In this document: positions 48,142 through 60,962 of the stretch, piece after piece
Layout of the letters: every line of letters begins with the position of its first letter
Position numbering within the stretch: position 1 is the first letter of the stretch
Source: Pogonophryne albipinna
Taxonomy: Eukaryota > Chordata > Actinopteri > Perciformes > Artedidraconidae
Reading direction: 5' to 3'
Length of the DNA: 64,000 nt
Assembly: GCA_028583405.1 (NCBI GenBank)
Contig: CM053252.1
Location: 38,801,233-38,865,232, forward strand
Program-made: the position numbers and the translations under genes
The notes under the pieces: model-generated
The model's input: only the letters and a program-made list of their open reading frames with translations
Databases searched by the model: none
Told to the model about the DNA's origin: nothing

Positions 48142-48685
48142 CCGGTGGGATTAGTCCAACAGGCAGCGTCTCAGAAATGAGTGGAGGTGTTCTGCATCCC
48201 ATCATTAAAACCTCTGACACCCCCCTCTTCAAGCCTCCACTGTAGTGTCATTAGTCTGAGGAGCAGCCGGAGACTAACTGCACACACACACAACCTATAA
48301 AAAGGTATTATCGTTTGGTTCGTAGCGTGTATATGGAACAGTCTGCACACTAAATCTGTGTGTTTGATAAAGAAAAAATAGAATGTCACGAGTATAGATA
48401 CTTGGGGTACCAAGTCGAAAACTTGACGTTACTCATTTTTTCTCTAGTCCAATGGTGTTACGTACTCCCGGGAGGCGATTAAAATATCTTTGTGGGGAAC
48501 TGAGATCTTTCCAGGGTGGCCATTTTCAGTTTTTAAATCTGAAAGGATGCAGTAAACTATATTGACATGTCAAAGAGAAGCAGCTTGTTTTTTCCCTGAA
48601 AATTCTATATTGAAAACAACAAATCGTGTTGAGATCGGCAGGAAGAGAGCAAGTCACGTTAGCAGCGTTAGCATACCAAAGCTAA
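48139..48685. other. Intergenic, nothing recognised
   Basis: No gene or repeat boundary seen. Confidence 0.4.
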
Positions 48686-48693
48686 CAGGTAAC

Positions 48694-49604
48694 TAGGTTG
48701 CTCCAATCAGAGTTTTTGGGGCCGATCGCCAATCACCGGAATCAGAATCGGCCGATCACCGATCATAGGGTGGGTGGGGGCTATGGGGATCTTCCATTTA
48801 ATGTGTTGAATTGTGAATTGTTTAGCAGAGTTTCTGTTAGCCGGTAATTACCGGACTATGACCGGTAATATATGCTGATGTTTAAAATTCAGTTAATGGG
48901 GCTCATTTTTATATTGCTTCAGTTTATAATTGTAACAGATCGAAACGATCAGATGAATTTTTCAATAAATGATGCGCTTCCACAAACAACAAACAACATA
49001 ATTATTACATTCAAACAAACTACTTATATTAGATGAAGTACATTATTCAAAAGTTTACATTAACTTTGGATAATAACAACGAAGAAATAAACGGAGCCTC
49101 TCTCTCCCTCTCTCTCTCTCCTAACAGCCCGTCTGTATCTCATGCAGCTCGCTGATCCAGTAATGAGTGATCCGAATAAACATATTTATTACCAGTTTAG
49201 CTAGTTCCAGAGGTAGATAAAATAGATAAGTGTGTTAGTTCTAACTTGAAGCTTGTGTTTTGCTCCGCTGACCGGTCCGTCACAGTGGGCGGAGCTGCAT
49301 GTGATCCGGTAGAGCTGCGTGTTCTCCGTCAGCTGATCCTGATCTCTGATCTCTCTCTTTCTCTTTCTGCTTCACACACGTTGCATACCGCTATTTTATC
49401 GTCTTTTTAGGACACCTTGAAAAACTGCCAGACCGGTGAAACCATTGTGGCAAGCTTCTTTTGCCGCGCACAGAGAAAAGTCTCATGTATTTTGCGTCAT
49501 CTGATCGGCTCTCTTGATCGGCCTTTATAGAGAGCATCGATCGAACTATTAAGAGTGAATATCGGCCGATAATGATCAGAGGTCGATCGATCGGAGCATC
49601 GCCA
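48694..49604. mobile_element. hAT-like MITE, 911 bp, gctccaatcag ends
   Basis: Ends taggttgctccaatcag and, inverted, tggcgatgctccgatcg. caggtaac occurs immediately outside both ends (48686-48693, 49605-49612), a perfect 8-bp target duplication. Subterminal gatcggccgat repeats. No transposase frame. Confidence 0.85.
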
Positions 49605-49612
49605 CAGGTAAC

Positions 49613-50368
49613 GTTAACAGAGGTTCCATTGAGCTACATTTTGAGGCATTAGAGACCGTTTAGCAAAAATAAGAATTGGGTCAGGATAAATCTTAAAGTT
49701 ATCACGATGTGCTTAAATGTCAAATTAAGTTCTTGGTGAGAAACTTTAATAAAAACCTAGTATGAAGAAGATTTTTTTTTACAGCAATATAACATTGGAG
49801 AGGGAATTACGACCTGTTTAACTTCCTAACAAGAACCAGAAATGTACAATAAAGGAGTGTGTGCATTTTTTTGTTTATCATGGTATTGAATTGGGTACAG
49901 AGAATTGTGTAATTTTACTAGTATTTGTATCGACTATGGAATTGTATCCCTAAAGAAGATAGTTCATCCCCTCCTTGGTACAACGCAGTCCTGACACACA
50001 CATCCTGACGCTTTGCATTTCTGATCCACCAATATTTGCATCAGATTCACTCTCTAATGACGATGTACACCAAACTGTATACTGGCATGTGGTTGTCATG
50101 CAACTTCTTGAAGCCAATTTCTTTATTTGCATTGTAAAAGTGTTGGTTTCAGTCACTGGTGGACGCCGGCTCACTATAAACATAGGCAAAGTCCTAGAAT
50201 ACCAGATGGCCAGTACACTCCGATTGATTTTTGTATAACAGTTGTAACTTGAGCTTTTATGGTTTCTAATTGTCTCCTCTTTGTTATGAAAGGAGGGTCA
50301 ACACAGATAAAGCACCATGGAGAATGTAGTATTACTTCACTACTGAGAAGTAAGGATTGCTATAACTG
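49613..50368. other. Intergenic, nothing recognised
   Basis: No gene that I can support. Confidence 0.4.
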
Positions 50369-50371
50369 TAA

Positions 50372-50655
50372 GGCTGCCTCCATATGATACACAATTTGCT
50401 CAATTTGCTGGTAGTGCGCAGAGCCGTGTGGTGAAAAGTTAGTTAGTTTAATTTCAACGGTTACCTTGCCTGCTAGATTGCGTCGCTTAATACAGCAGTG
50501 AGCTGATCTGTGGCACGCCAAAAGGTCAGTTGCAATCAAGGTGAAAGTTAAAATAATTGTAACTTTGAGCACAGGCGGCTCCGCTCTCTCCATAGGGACA
50601 CAACGACAACATTATAGCGCAGAACCGTTTGACCCCTGGTAATGTGAAGGCAGCT
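50372..50655. mobile_element. Harbinger-like MITE, 284 bp
   Basis: Imperfect inverted ends ggctgcctccata / tgtgaaggcagct, flanked by TAA at 50369-50371 and 50656-50658, a 3-bp target as used by Harbinger elements. No coding content. Confidence 0.65.
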
Positions 50656-50658
50656 TAA

Positions 50659-51530
<872 letters not shown>

Positions 51531-51534
51531 CCTG

Positions 51535-52066
51535 CTAGTCAAAACGTAGCAGGAACCTAAACCCAAACAGCGATTACATTGCAAAACATAACTGGAAAAG
51601 TCTCTGCATAAATGTAATACAGCTAAGATGTGTTTACTTGCACATTTCCATTCACTTTTTTCTCAATCTAAAATCTGCTCCGAATTTGTCTTTACTATTC
51701 CAATTCATTTGGTTTACAGCAGAGACTGATAAAAGACTTCCTTCAGCAAATATTATTTACTTATACTCAATACATATTGTTTTGTGTTGGTGGTGACTTG
51801 CTTTATCCTAGTTGCTTCAAGACTTGATATAATATCAATAGCGTGCTTATTTGCAAAAAGACAAGGCGCTAAAACATCAGCAAAATTATACCACAGAAAT
51901 AGAAGAAAAATAACGTATATAAAAAAAGACATGGACTCATGCACTCACAAAATGTACCCTTTGCTGAAAAGTTCTGGAAAATACTAGTCTTTCCAGTGTT
52001 ATAATATGTTTATATCTAAAAGATGACATCATTTCACAGTGAAACTGAATAGGAGGCTGAACCGTG
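51535..52066. other. Intergenic, nothing recognised
   Basis: AT-rich. Confidence 0.4.
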
Positions 52067-52105
52067 ACGGTACGGGACGAATACGGATACCGTTACACCC
52101 CTAAC
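52067..52105 (-). mobile_element. Orphan end of the 23165-type hAT element
   Basis: Inverse complement of the first 39 or so bases of the hAT element at 23165 (taggggtgtaacggtatccg and onward). Only this end remains. Confidence 0.85.
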
Positions 52106-52523
52106 TTTGACACAAAGCCGCACTGATAGAATAGAATAAAATAGGACTCCTTGTTTTCATCTCTATCATGACATGTATGGGAAACCCATCGATTTGTGTT
52201 GAGATGTCCGGAAGAAGTATTACAGAGTAGCATCAACACCAATGGTAGTATAGTGGACAATCCTAAAATGTACAGTCCCTCGAACCTCCTTAGTAACAGT
52301 CATGTGCTCTTGCAGTGGTTTGTTAGCAAGCATTTAGAACCTCTGAAATGTTCAAATTGACCAATTAGAATCGAGACTTCAGCTAAGACACGTAATAACC
52401 CAGACACTGACCCCGTACATAAACCTCACTTAAAAAAAAGAAATAGAGTGTATAAAAAAGTGAGGTTTAGAATAGGAAGCTAAAATGTTCTAGCACAAAC
52501 CCCATTGTTCTGTGTGTACATTA
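52106..52523. other. Spacer
   Basis: Nothing recognised. Confidence 0.4.
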
Positions 52524-52903
52524 GGCGCGTTCACACCGCAGTACTTTTCCCACTTTAGTTCCGATATAGTTCCGAAATGTTGCGTTCACACCAAAAAGAG
52601 CCGGAACTAAAATGAGTTCATGAGAACCTTTTTACCCCCTTTTCCGTCCCTGCTAGAGAGCAGGGACTTTCGTGGGAGAAAAAGGTTCCTATGTCTGATT
52701 GGCTGGGCGGATTGCAAACCACGCCCCGTAAAACTCCCAAAAGGTTTTGTGAAGCCGCCATTTTATTATCCTCGCATTAGCATTATTAGCATTAGCATTA
52801 GCCCAGCTCACAAACGCAGAGAGACTAACTTATGGCAACACAAAAGAAAACATGGGAGCGGTGGAGATGAGGAGATGTCGGCATTCTGGCGATTTACTCG
52901 GAA

Positions 52904-52950
52904 GGCTTCAGTAGAAGCTGCTGGGAGTCCCAGCAGCTTCTACTGAAGCC
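52904..52950. repeat. 47-bp near-perfect palindrome
   Basis: 23-bp arms 52904-52926 and 52928-52950 are exact inverse complements around a single base. Expected to extrude or be unstable in cloning. Confidence 0.97.
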
Positions 52951-53101
52951 AGTCCCCAACTCCGGGGACTTCCGGCCGGGGACTTCGGGTGGCAGTATAT
53001 GCCTGCCAGTAAACCCAAAGCAGAAGAAGAAGAAGTGACGTCAGTGGCTTCATTTGCCTAATCTTTCCTCAGGGACTTATTCCGGTGTGAACGCAATCTG
53101 T

Positions 53102-53141
53102 ACTTAGTTCATGAGAACTAAAGAGTTCTCATGAACTAAGT
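53102..53141. repeat. 18-bp stem hairpin
   Basis: acttagttcatgagaact / agttctcatgaactaagt with a 4-nt loop (aaag). Confidence 0.97.
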
Positions 53142-53187
53142 TCTGATGAACCTTTGTGGGAAAAGTACTGCGGTGTGAAAGCGCCTA

Positions 53188-53786
53188 TAAGTGGTGACAA
53201 TCATAAAAATGTCTCGTGTTATCGCAATAACATTAATCGAGCACTATCTGATCCTACAGTGGTGACCCTGTCAACTATCTTACACTTCTGAGCAATTTCA
53301 AAAACTGTCACATGTTTAGGCAGAATGCCTTTCCTCCGTCTTCACCACACCGAATGCTAACAGTTGTGTCGTTACAGCGAGGCAGCGATTGCTCTGACTG
53401 AGTGGCCTCCAGTCAGTGTAATACATGTCTCTTGTGCCGATTTACCTTCTTTCTTTGCCTTTTCACTGCCATGCTATTGATGGTAAACATCTGTGCTGGA
53501 AGTAAGGGTTTTTTATGCGTTATGTTTTCCGGATTAATCGTGAGCGTTATCATGTTAACGTTGACATCCCTAGTGTGAATACATTGATCACCACTAGAAC
53601 TGCAAGGCCATTTTTTTCTGATTCTGGTGTCAGTTCTATAGGATTTAGCCCACTACATTGAGACATTGGCATGCATGGTAAAAAGCTCATCCTATATGAA
53701 CTGATGATAACCTCGAAAAATAATGCTACACTAGTTATGTGATACGTCAAAGGGACACACAGGAATGTTTGGGACAGTACACACTC
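53188..53786. other. Intergenic with a possible MITE end
   Basis: The phrase gttaacgttgacatccctag near 53556 looks like a repeat terminus, but no partner was found. Confidence 0.35.
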
Positions 53787-53794
53787 CTTTAGAG

Positions 53795-54547
53795 TAGGGC
53801 TGTGCAATCAATCGTATTTTAATCTCGATTACGATTTTGGCTTGCAACGATTACGAAAACAGCGTAATCGAAATAAAACGATTATTTTGCTTCATTCCCT
53901 TTCGCAATGATGCTCTCAATTTGTTTTGCGTTATACATCCTGCGCTTTCGCCCCTCCCTAAAAGCCCTCTCGGCCAGGTTGTGTTGTGACTTACAGTCTG
54001 TTTAATAAATCCATATAAACACGTTACAAGGGAAGCTTTAGTTGCTGTGTCTTTATTCTCCGGTCCTGCATGCTACGGTAGCGTACAGTCAACTTTTACT
54101 GACTCGTCAAGCCGGAGCCTCTTAGCTACTTCCGGTTTCTGGATAAGGGGTTACCAAAATAAGAGCACTGCGTGGAGCAGTATATTCAACATTACAGGTT
54201 GTGAGTGGCATTAGTTATCATATTTATATATGTTTAGTAGGTTGTGGAAGTGCGCTCCAAAATATTTGTTGATCTTTATTGATATTTATTATTTTTGATT
54301 TAAATGTAGATATAAATGTATACTTTTTTTAATCTATTTTTTTTATTAGTTTTTCAGTTGAATTATACTTAAAGTTCAGGGTAATCAACTGTTAAAAACA
54401 TACTGTTCAAATTATTATAATTTTTTTTTAAAAGTTCAATAAATGGATGTTTTCAAAATCAATGAATAATCGTATTTAATAATCGTGATATCAATATTGA
54501 CCAAAGATAATCGTGATTATAATTTTTGCCATAATCGAGCAGCCCTA
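53795..54547. mobile_element. hAT-like MITE, 753 bp, tagggctg ends
   Basis: Termini tagggctgtgc / gagcagcccta. Flanks ctttagag (53787-53794) and ctttagaa (54548-54555) form an 8-bp duplication with one mismatch. Subterminal aatcg repeats. No coding content. Confidence 0.88.
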
Positions 54548-54612
54548 CTTTAGAAACTGTCACCTTGCTTAGTGCAGGCTAACACTGAGCAGCAATTTCC
54601 TGCTGGTCTCAC

Positions 54613-54688
54613 CAACATGACACAGGTGAGACTCAGACGTGTTCTGGTCTCAGCTGAGGACTTCTGCTGCAGTGTGCTGACTCACACT
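54613..54688 (-). CDS. Candidate terminal exon, gene B
   Basis: Minus-strand acceptor ccctcttgaatgtctctgcag opens a segment that in phase 0 reads SVSQHTAAEVLS and stops at 54650-54652. A donor-like gtgagacc follows at 54612. Fits the exit phase of the 54865-54938 exon in one of its two open frames. Unrecognised product; may be coincidence. Confidence 0.25.
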
Positions 54689-54864
54689 CTGCAGAGACAT
54701 TCAAGAGGGATTCACCAGCAGTGCATTTTACTCTAAAGATATTAAAACTGATGACCATGCTGGACACTGAGCCATTCTAATAATACAGTCTGTTTGTTTG
54801 GTCCAGATATACCCAATCATCTTCACTGTAATCTCATCTGAAGTCACTGTCTGTTGTGAGTCAC

Positions 54865-54938
54865 CTGGAAAAGGGCTTTTGATGGATCACTGTAGTAAGG
54901 TGACTGCCGCTCTGGTGACAAGTGTTTGTCAGCACTTC
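54865..54938 (-). CDS. Candidate internal exon, gene B
   Basis: 74 nt with acceptor tttaaattctcatttacag and donor gtgactc on the minus strand. Two frames are open. One reads SADKHLSPERQSPYYSDP, then SKALFQ, and ends in phase 0. The other reads EVLTNTCHQSGSHLTTV and ends in phase 2. The first fits the exon at 54613. No protein family recognised. Confidence 0.3.
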
Positions 54939-55681
54939 CTGTAAATGAGAATTTAAACAAGGGGCTGGACAGATATCCAACCGAGCGCTTCTTTAACGGC
55001 AGGCTGAGGTAGATGTTTTGTCTGGACTTTTGAAAGATGTCATGCCACTTTATTGAATGTTGCTGCTGCAGTCCAGAGTAAAAAATAAACATACAACAAA
55101 GAGCAGATGGACACAAGAAAGTACGCTGAATACAGGTGAAGAAGAACCTTTTAAGAATCTTATTTTGATGCAAATATTTGTTAATGGGCTGAAATGAAGC
55201 AAAACCTGAAAGTGAAGGCAGTGATTTAAACATGTGTAAAAAACCTATGTACAATTTAGTTTAAAATGGTTAAAATGCCGAATCTCGGATTTAATCTCGG
55301 ATTTAGACCAATTGATGGAATAGCCAATAACCAATCACTAAACCATCCCAGCAACACTTGGCAAAGATGCCTATGACTTTTGTGCTCTTTTTAAACACAC
55401 GCCTCAACCATAAGACAAAAATGACATAATTTCTGGTATCAAAACCAATACATACTACCATAAAATCCATTTTAAGCCAATGACATTTTGCATTGCATTA
55501 CAAAACCATCAACATCCCTCCAGTCACTCCACTATCTGATTAACAGACGTGGCAACACCTGCTTCCATGGGACACAAAAGACGTGTCTGAGCTCAACACA
55601 GATGTTGCGCTTTATGCCTTCATACTAAACAGGCTAACACTTTGACCATCACAGGAACATCTCCCTTTTAACTCTTTCTAC

Positions 55682-55789
55682 CAGGGCAACAAAAGCACCC
55701 GTACCCTCGATAGACATGCTTGAGGAACTATGATGCCATAAATCTAGTTTAGACAGGCCCCAGGGTGCAGTTTGATTCAGCCTTATCAG
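55682..55789 (-). CDS. Candidate internal exon, gene B
   Basis: 108 nt (36 codons) with a good acceptor (ctactttctttatttttggcag) and donor gtagaaag on the minus strand. Only phase 0 is open: LIRLNQTAPWGLSKLDLW and SSMSIEGTGAFVAL. A shorter version ending at an internal g/gtgctt donor would fit the next exon's SADKH frame. Product unknown. Confidence 0.3.
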
Positions 55790-56348
55790 CTGCCAAAAAT
55801 AAAGAAAGTAGCCCACATCAAAAAATGTTTTTATCACGATCAAAAACTAATTATTGTTGGTTTTGCAGCTTAACACCACATTTAAACTGATACATTTCTC
55901 CTTAAGCTCTCCTACAGATTGAGTCATGTAATTGTCATACAACTGGTCTCCGTAATGAGCTGGAACGTCACAATAACGCAGCTGGCACTTATGTAGATAA
56001 CAGTCACATTACTGGAACACAGTCAGAATGGCTTCTCTTTCAGAGCACACTTTCTTTTATTATTTCCCATATGGTTGATGTACCAACACAATACAGTTAA
56101 AGTTCCACATGTGGCTGTTGGTCTGATTGTAAGGAGCTCATCAGTATAGGTTTATTGATTTTTTTTATTCTAGTTTCTTTATGTTGTTTTTGGGTTATTT
56201 GTCTGTAGTCAATGCGATATCTCAGGATGACTAAAGGGTATCTCTTTGGAACATTCTTCTCCGGTGAACTGATTAGATTTAGTTGGTCAGAGGTCACTGT
56301 GACATTACAAAAAGTAAAAACATTCACATGCTAATTATGACTATTTCT
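55790..56348. other. Intergenic, nothing recognised
   Basis: AT-rich. No further exon of candidate gene B seen. Confidence 0.4.
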
Positions 56349-57595
56349 CATAGACTGTATATATAAATGGACGTAGGGTCCGTGACGTCACCCATAGGAT
56401 TCTGCCGAGATTTGCCCTGCCGAGAAGCCCTTAGTAGGCGGAGTCGGCTACTAACGGCTCGACAGTGACGTCAGAGTCTAACTCCCGCCTGCTCCAGCCT
56501 GATCCAAATAAGGGCAAAGAGGCGGGACAGGGCAGGACCTGCTGCCAACGAGCGTGAAGTTCCAGACCTAGCTCAGGCTAAGAAGCTAAGCTAACATGCT
56601 CCCAGTATTAAGCTAACAACCCAGCTTGCGGTCACTGCTCCTCGTTCCTCCTCGATAATTAGCTATTTGTTGTTATTCTTAATGCTTGTCATTCACACGT
56701 TAATAAAATAAAATAAGTACCGATACATAGCAGAACAATTGTGGCGATGTTCAGCTTAATAAGCCTTGTTCAACATCATTTCTTTAGCTAATACTACAGC
56801 GGGCTGCAGGCGAACCAAGTCCGCGTTTCGATGCATTCCTTGATCTCCAGTTATAACGCCGGACTCCGCCGCCGGCCGAAGCTAACGGAGCCGCAGGGGG
56901 CTAGCTACGGCGGCCACCACTGGGATAATTGGGTCCCCTTTTAACATTTGTTCCCGTTAAGCATTATGGGCGTCATAGCCATATACTATAAAAGTCTTAC
57001 CCAAGGCTGAATCATAAACTAAACTGTATATATATATATGTATATATACATGTATAAAGGGTTACGTCCTTAGCTGGCTAATAAGCTACATAACAAGCTA
57101 AGCTAACAAGCACACAAACACCTGCTAACGGGGTTAACATGTATAATATTATCATTTTAGACGTCTGTTAGTACATTCAACCGCACAGCACAACATTTTA
57201 ATTGTCTGGTATTTGTAACAATATTCCCTAAAAGGCACAATCACCACGAACACGGCTAAAGGGTTGAGTACAGTAACTACAACTAACTAACGTTGTAGCC
57301 TAGCAGAGTGGACAAGTTGCTGTTAGCTGACAGTGAGGCACGTACCTGTCCATCAAAGTGACCACGCCCTAATTTATGCAAAAACTTTAAGACCTAATAT
57401 AAATAAAAGGGTCGCGTTAGAAAACAATTCACTCAGATTCATAATCATGAAGGTGGAATCTAACTATATCCATCATAATATTTATTGCATCCAGGGGTAG
57501 AAACATGTTTTTTTCTGCTGTAAAATTGGGCATTTTAACATGGGGGTCTATGGAAATTCTTCCTTTCTGCAGTCATCGCCTATCGGCCAATATAT
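56349..57595 (+). mobile_element. Repeat starting catagactgtatatataaa
   Basis: Begins catagactgtatatataaa, then tggacgtagggtccgtgacg. I recall this opening as recurrent in teleosts. The same 19 bases are inserted in the hAT BED finger at 23539. The right boundary is uncertain; a region with ctaacaagctaagctaac phrases extends to about 57595. Confidence 0.45.
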
Positions 57596-57960
57596 GAACT
57601 GCAGTTGGTAGCACTTACGTATTGGCTTCCCGGCTATTCCCCAGAGTTTGCCGCTTGCTATTTCTAATAGGATCAAACAATAAGGTGATGACATACAGTA
57701 TTAGACGGACGTGTTGGCAACAGCAGCGAGACTGGTTGGAAGAGGTATAAAACCACGAGGAGCTCATTCTGGCAATGTTTTTGCAGTAATAGTGCTCAGG
57801 GGGAATAAAGTACGAACTGTTAGAAGAGCGCAGACTCCTCAGAGCCCCGCAGGAGGAACATAACATACAAACAACAAGCATCAGCCATCTGCAGCCTGCT
57901 GTGCTTGAATGAACAGTGGCTGTTTGGCTGACTGATGTGTAACTCCACCAATCACGCATG
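57596..57960. other. Spacer
   Basis: No gene that I can support. Confidence 0.4.
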
Positions 57961-58517
<557 letters not shown>

Positions 58518-59060
58518 CAGGGGTCGGCAACCCGCGGCTCTTTAAGCCCTCTGCTCTGGCTCCCTTGAGTTTAGATAAAAATAAGAAGGAAATAAAATAA
58601 AAGTATTTGTAGGACTATTTAAATGTTGTTGCATGGTTGAAAATGTTTCGTATCTTGTATTTTGAGGTGATACTGTGACACATAAATAAAAAACAAAATG
58701 GTTTTAATTAGGCCAACTAAAAGATGCATCACATCCTGCTACGGTCCCGCACCAGCGCCATTCCCTGCAGGTGAATAACCTGACCCCCGGCTCCATGAGC
58801 GAACTATGGATAAATCAAAGAAAATAAAAGTATCGGAGGAACACAGAGGGTTTGATTCTGCGTGGACAGTTATATGCTTTCACAGCAAACGATTCGAGTT
58901 GTCAAAGGTGCTGCAGCCTTTACCTATCGAGGAAAAACACGGAAGAGGAAGACAGCTGACGATCTTCAGTCATAATTCAATCAGTTAACTCTTTTTAGGG
59001 TGCAGCTATATGTTTTATTTATTTCAAAGTGGGTCAATTTTAATTGTATTTATTTTCTTC
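58518..59060 (+). mobile_element. hAT element fragment, caggggtcggcaacc end
   Basis: Starts caggggtcggcaacccgcgg, a classic Charlie-like hAT terminus. It carries the transposase start at 58806. The right end is not found, so the copy is truncated. Confidence 0.75.
58806..58988 (+). pseudogene. hAT transposase N-terminus (GTF2IRD2-like group)
   Basis: ATG at 58806 opens MDKSKKIKVSEEHRGFDSAW, resembling the KKRKVxEExRxFxxxWT opening of hAT transposases related to the GTF2IRD2 C-terminus. Similarity fades after about 25 residues and the frame stops at about residue 60. Truncated and non-functional. Confidence 0.65.
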
Positions 59061-59533
59061 AAATGTGCAGAGGACTGCCTGTAGGGAGGGGCGGGTACCC
59101 TGTGAGTAAAGTAATATATTACTTTTTTTTAAAGTAATATGTAATATATTACTTTTTTTTGAGTAACGACCCCATCTCTGGTCACCAACTCATTTTTCAA
59201 TTTTGGTGAAAGGAAGAGCGAGTGCAAACCTGCAGCATGGCATTAGATAGAAGTGTGTTATTTGTATGGACTCGAAAAGACACCTGTTATTTTGCGAGAA
59301 TACAACAGTAATACAAACTGCGGTGGCTGAGAAGTGCAAACGACAATTACGAAGTGTGAAACACTTTAACAAAGCTTGAGAGAAATTTACATTTTCTAAA
59401 ACAAAATTACATTAGTAAAACACTTTTACCAAAGAAAAACACATTTAACATTAACAAAAACAAATTAACAGGATGCGAAACACTTTTACAAAGCTAGAGA
59501 CTAATTCACATTTTATAAAACAAAATTACATTC

Positions 59534-59705
59534 CAGTGTTTCCCATACATCGATTCATTTGTGGCGGGCCGCCACAATTAAATATCGTCCGCCACAAATA
59601 GATCTCATTTGGGTGGTCTAATGGATAGTGAGGTGGGCTGATGATCGGAAGGTTGCGAGTTCAAATCCTGCCACAAATAGAATCAAATTCTGTGGGAAAA
59701 CACTG
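59534..59705. mobile_element. hAT-like MITE nested in the left arm
   Basis: Ends cagtgtttccca / tgtgggaaaacactg. Subterminal gtggcgggccgccac palindrome. It interrupts the arm of the surrounding element; the other arm has no such insertion. Target duplication not resolved. Confidence 0.75.
59603..59669 (+). ncRNA. tRNA-like (pol III) sequence nested in the MITE
   Basis: A-box-like tggtctaatgg (59614-59624) and B-box-like agttcaaatcc (59658-59668) at normal tRNA spacing, with gtgg/ccac potential acceptor pairing. Flanked by the 12-bp direct repeat gccacaaataga (59591-59602, 59670-59681), consistent with retroposition. The anticodon arm does not fold convincingly, so this is a tRNA-derived remnant, not a working tRNA gene. 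Confidence 0.55.
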
Positions 59706-60289
59706 CATTTTATAAAAACAAAATGACATTAGCAAAATACTTTTACAACAACTGAGACACATTTACAAGTCTCGAAACACTTTAACATTTCCCGAAGCAC
59801 TTTAACAAACTAGAGAATCAAACCGGAAAGGGAATGTCCATCATACCAGAAGTGACGTGCAAGTGATTGACATAAACTTAAGTTTTGTTTTGGCGGATAG
59901 ACCGCCAGTACCTATGGAGTACAATACATTAATTATTGTACTCAGGACGGGAGTTTGACCGAGTATTAATTAAAAAGTACACAGTAAAAGTACTTGATTG
60001 TACTTGTGCTAGTAGTCAAACTAGGACTGAGTCAAACAGTGTCAGTTTTATTAAGAACTTATGGTACAAATTATTTGTATCGCAAATAAAGCAGAAAAAA
60101 CATGCAATATTTGACTCTTCTACTAGCGTCAGTGTCGCTTCTCGGCGATTACCGTAAAGGCGCGATTAATTGCGCACTCATAAATGAGGAGCTGCTGATT
60201 TGACCAAGCAAACGCGAGAGACGGCTGAGTTGACCGCAGTATTAGAACGGACGACACTATCTTAATATCTTCTGAAAACAAATGGCAGT

Positions 60290-60290
<1 letters not shown>

Positions 60291-60370
<80 letters not shown>
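60291..60370 (+). repeat. (AC)n microsatellite
   Basis: 80 bp, then gcacgcacacacag. A shorter GT run follows at 60444-60464. Confidence 0.97.
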
Positions 60371-60374
<4 letters not shown>

Positions 60375-60563
60375 GCACACACAGGTGACCAGACATCTCC
60401 TTCATAAATAGAATAATAAGGCGTAATAATCGGGCAGTTCGATGTGTGTGTGTGTGTGTGTGTGGTTAAAACGAAGCAGCCTGCAGTCGCTCTTTAGCTG
60501 TCTAATGAAGGTAAACACAGTGAAGGTACAGCTCCACTTCCTACTTGGCGAACCGGTAATTTT

Positions 60564-60598
60564 CTCGTGCGCACAAGAACGTATCTCTTGTGCACGAG
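60564..60598. repeat. Imperfect hairpin
   Basis: ctcgtgcgcacaag (60564-60577) pairs with cttgtgcacgag (60587-60598) with a 2-nt bulge; spacer aacgtatct. Confidence 0.85.
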
Positions 60599-60962
60599 AC
60601 AGTATATCGTGATGAGCAAAACCGTGTCACTTGGCCCAGGTGGTTTCCACAGAACGGACAAAACATGTTTAACGACCATGAACACACTCGTACCGTCCAT
60701 AGGTACCGGCGGTCTATCCGCCAAAACAAACTTAAGTTTGTGTCAATCACTTGCACGTCACTTCTGGTATGATGGGCATTCCCTCTCCGGTTTGATTCTC
60801 TAGTTTGTTAAAGTGTTTCATCAAATGTTAAAGGGTTTCGAGACTTGTAAATGTGTCTCAGTTCTTGTAAAAGTGTTTCGCTAATGTAATTTTGTTTTAT
60901 AAAATGTAAATTTGTTTTATAAAATGTAAATTTGTCTCAAGCTTTGTTAAAGTGTTTCACAC

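Larger units (their letters stand above)
52524..53185. mobile_element. TA-flanked MITE with internal hairpins
   Basis: Ends ggcgcgttcacaccgcagta and, inverted, ggcgctttcacaccgcagta, continuing cttttcccac: a roughly 30-bp inverted repeat with one mismatch. TA flanks both ends (52522-52523, 53186-53187). Contains two strong hairpins and attagc triplications. No transposase. Confidence 0.88.
59353..60962. mobile_element. Long-inverted-repeat element, about 1.6 kb
   Basis: The left arm (59353 to about 59919) and right arm (about 60695-60962) are inverse complements: gtgtgaaacactttaacaaa outermost and ggcggatagaccgcc innermost. The left arm is longer because of a nested insertion and local duplication of the acattttataaaacaaa phrase. 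The centre has a CA array and no transposase. Family unknown. Confidence 0.8.

Noticed and set aside
54844..55254. 136-codon continuous minus-strand gene
   Set aside because: Only the last part looks protein-like and it is bounded by splice signals. The upstream part of the frame looks like intron sequence.
59603..59669. Functional tRNA gene
   Set aside because: A and B boxes are present, but the anticodon stem does not pair properly and it sits inside a MITE between direct repeats.
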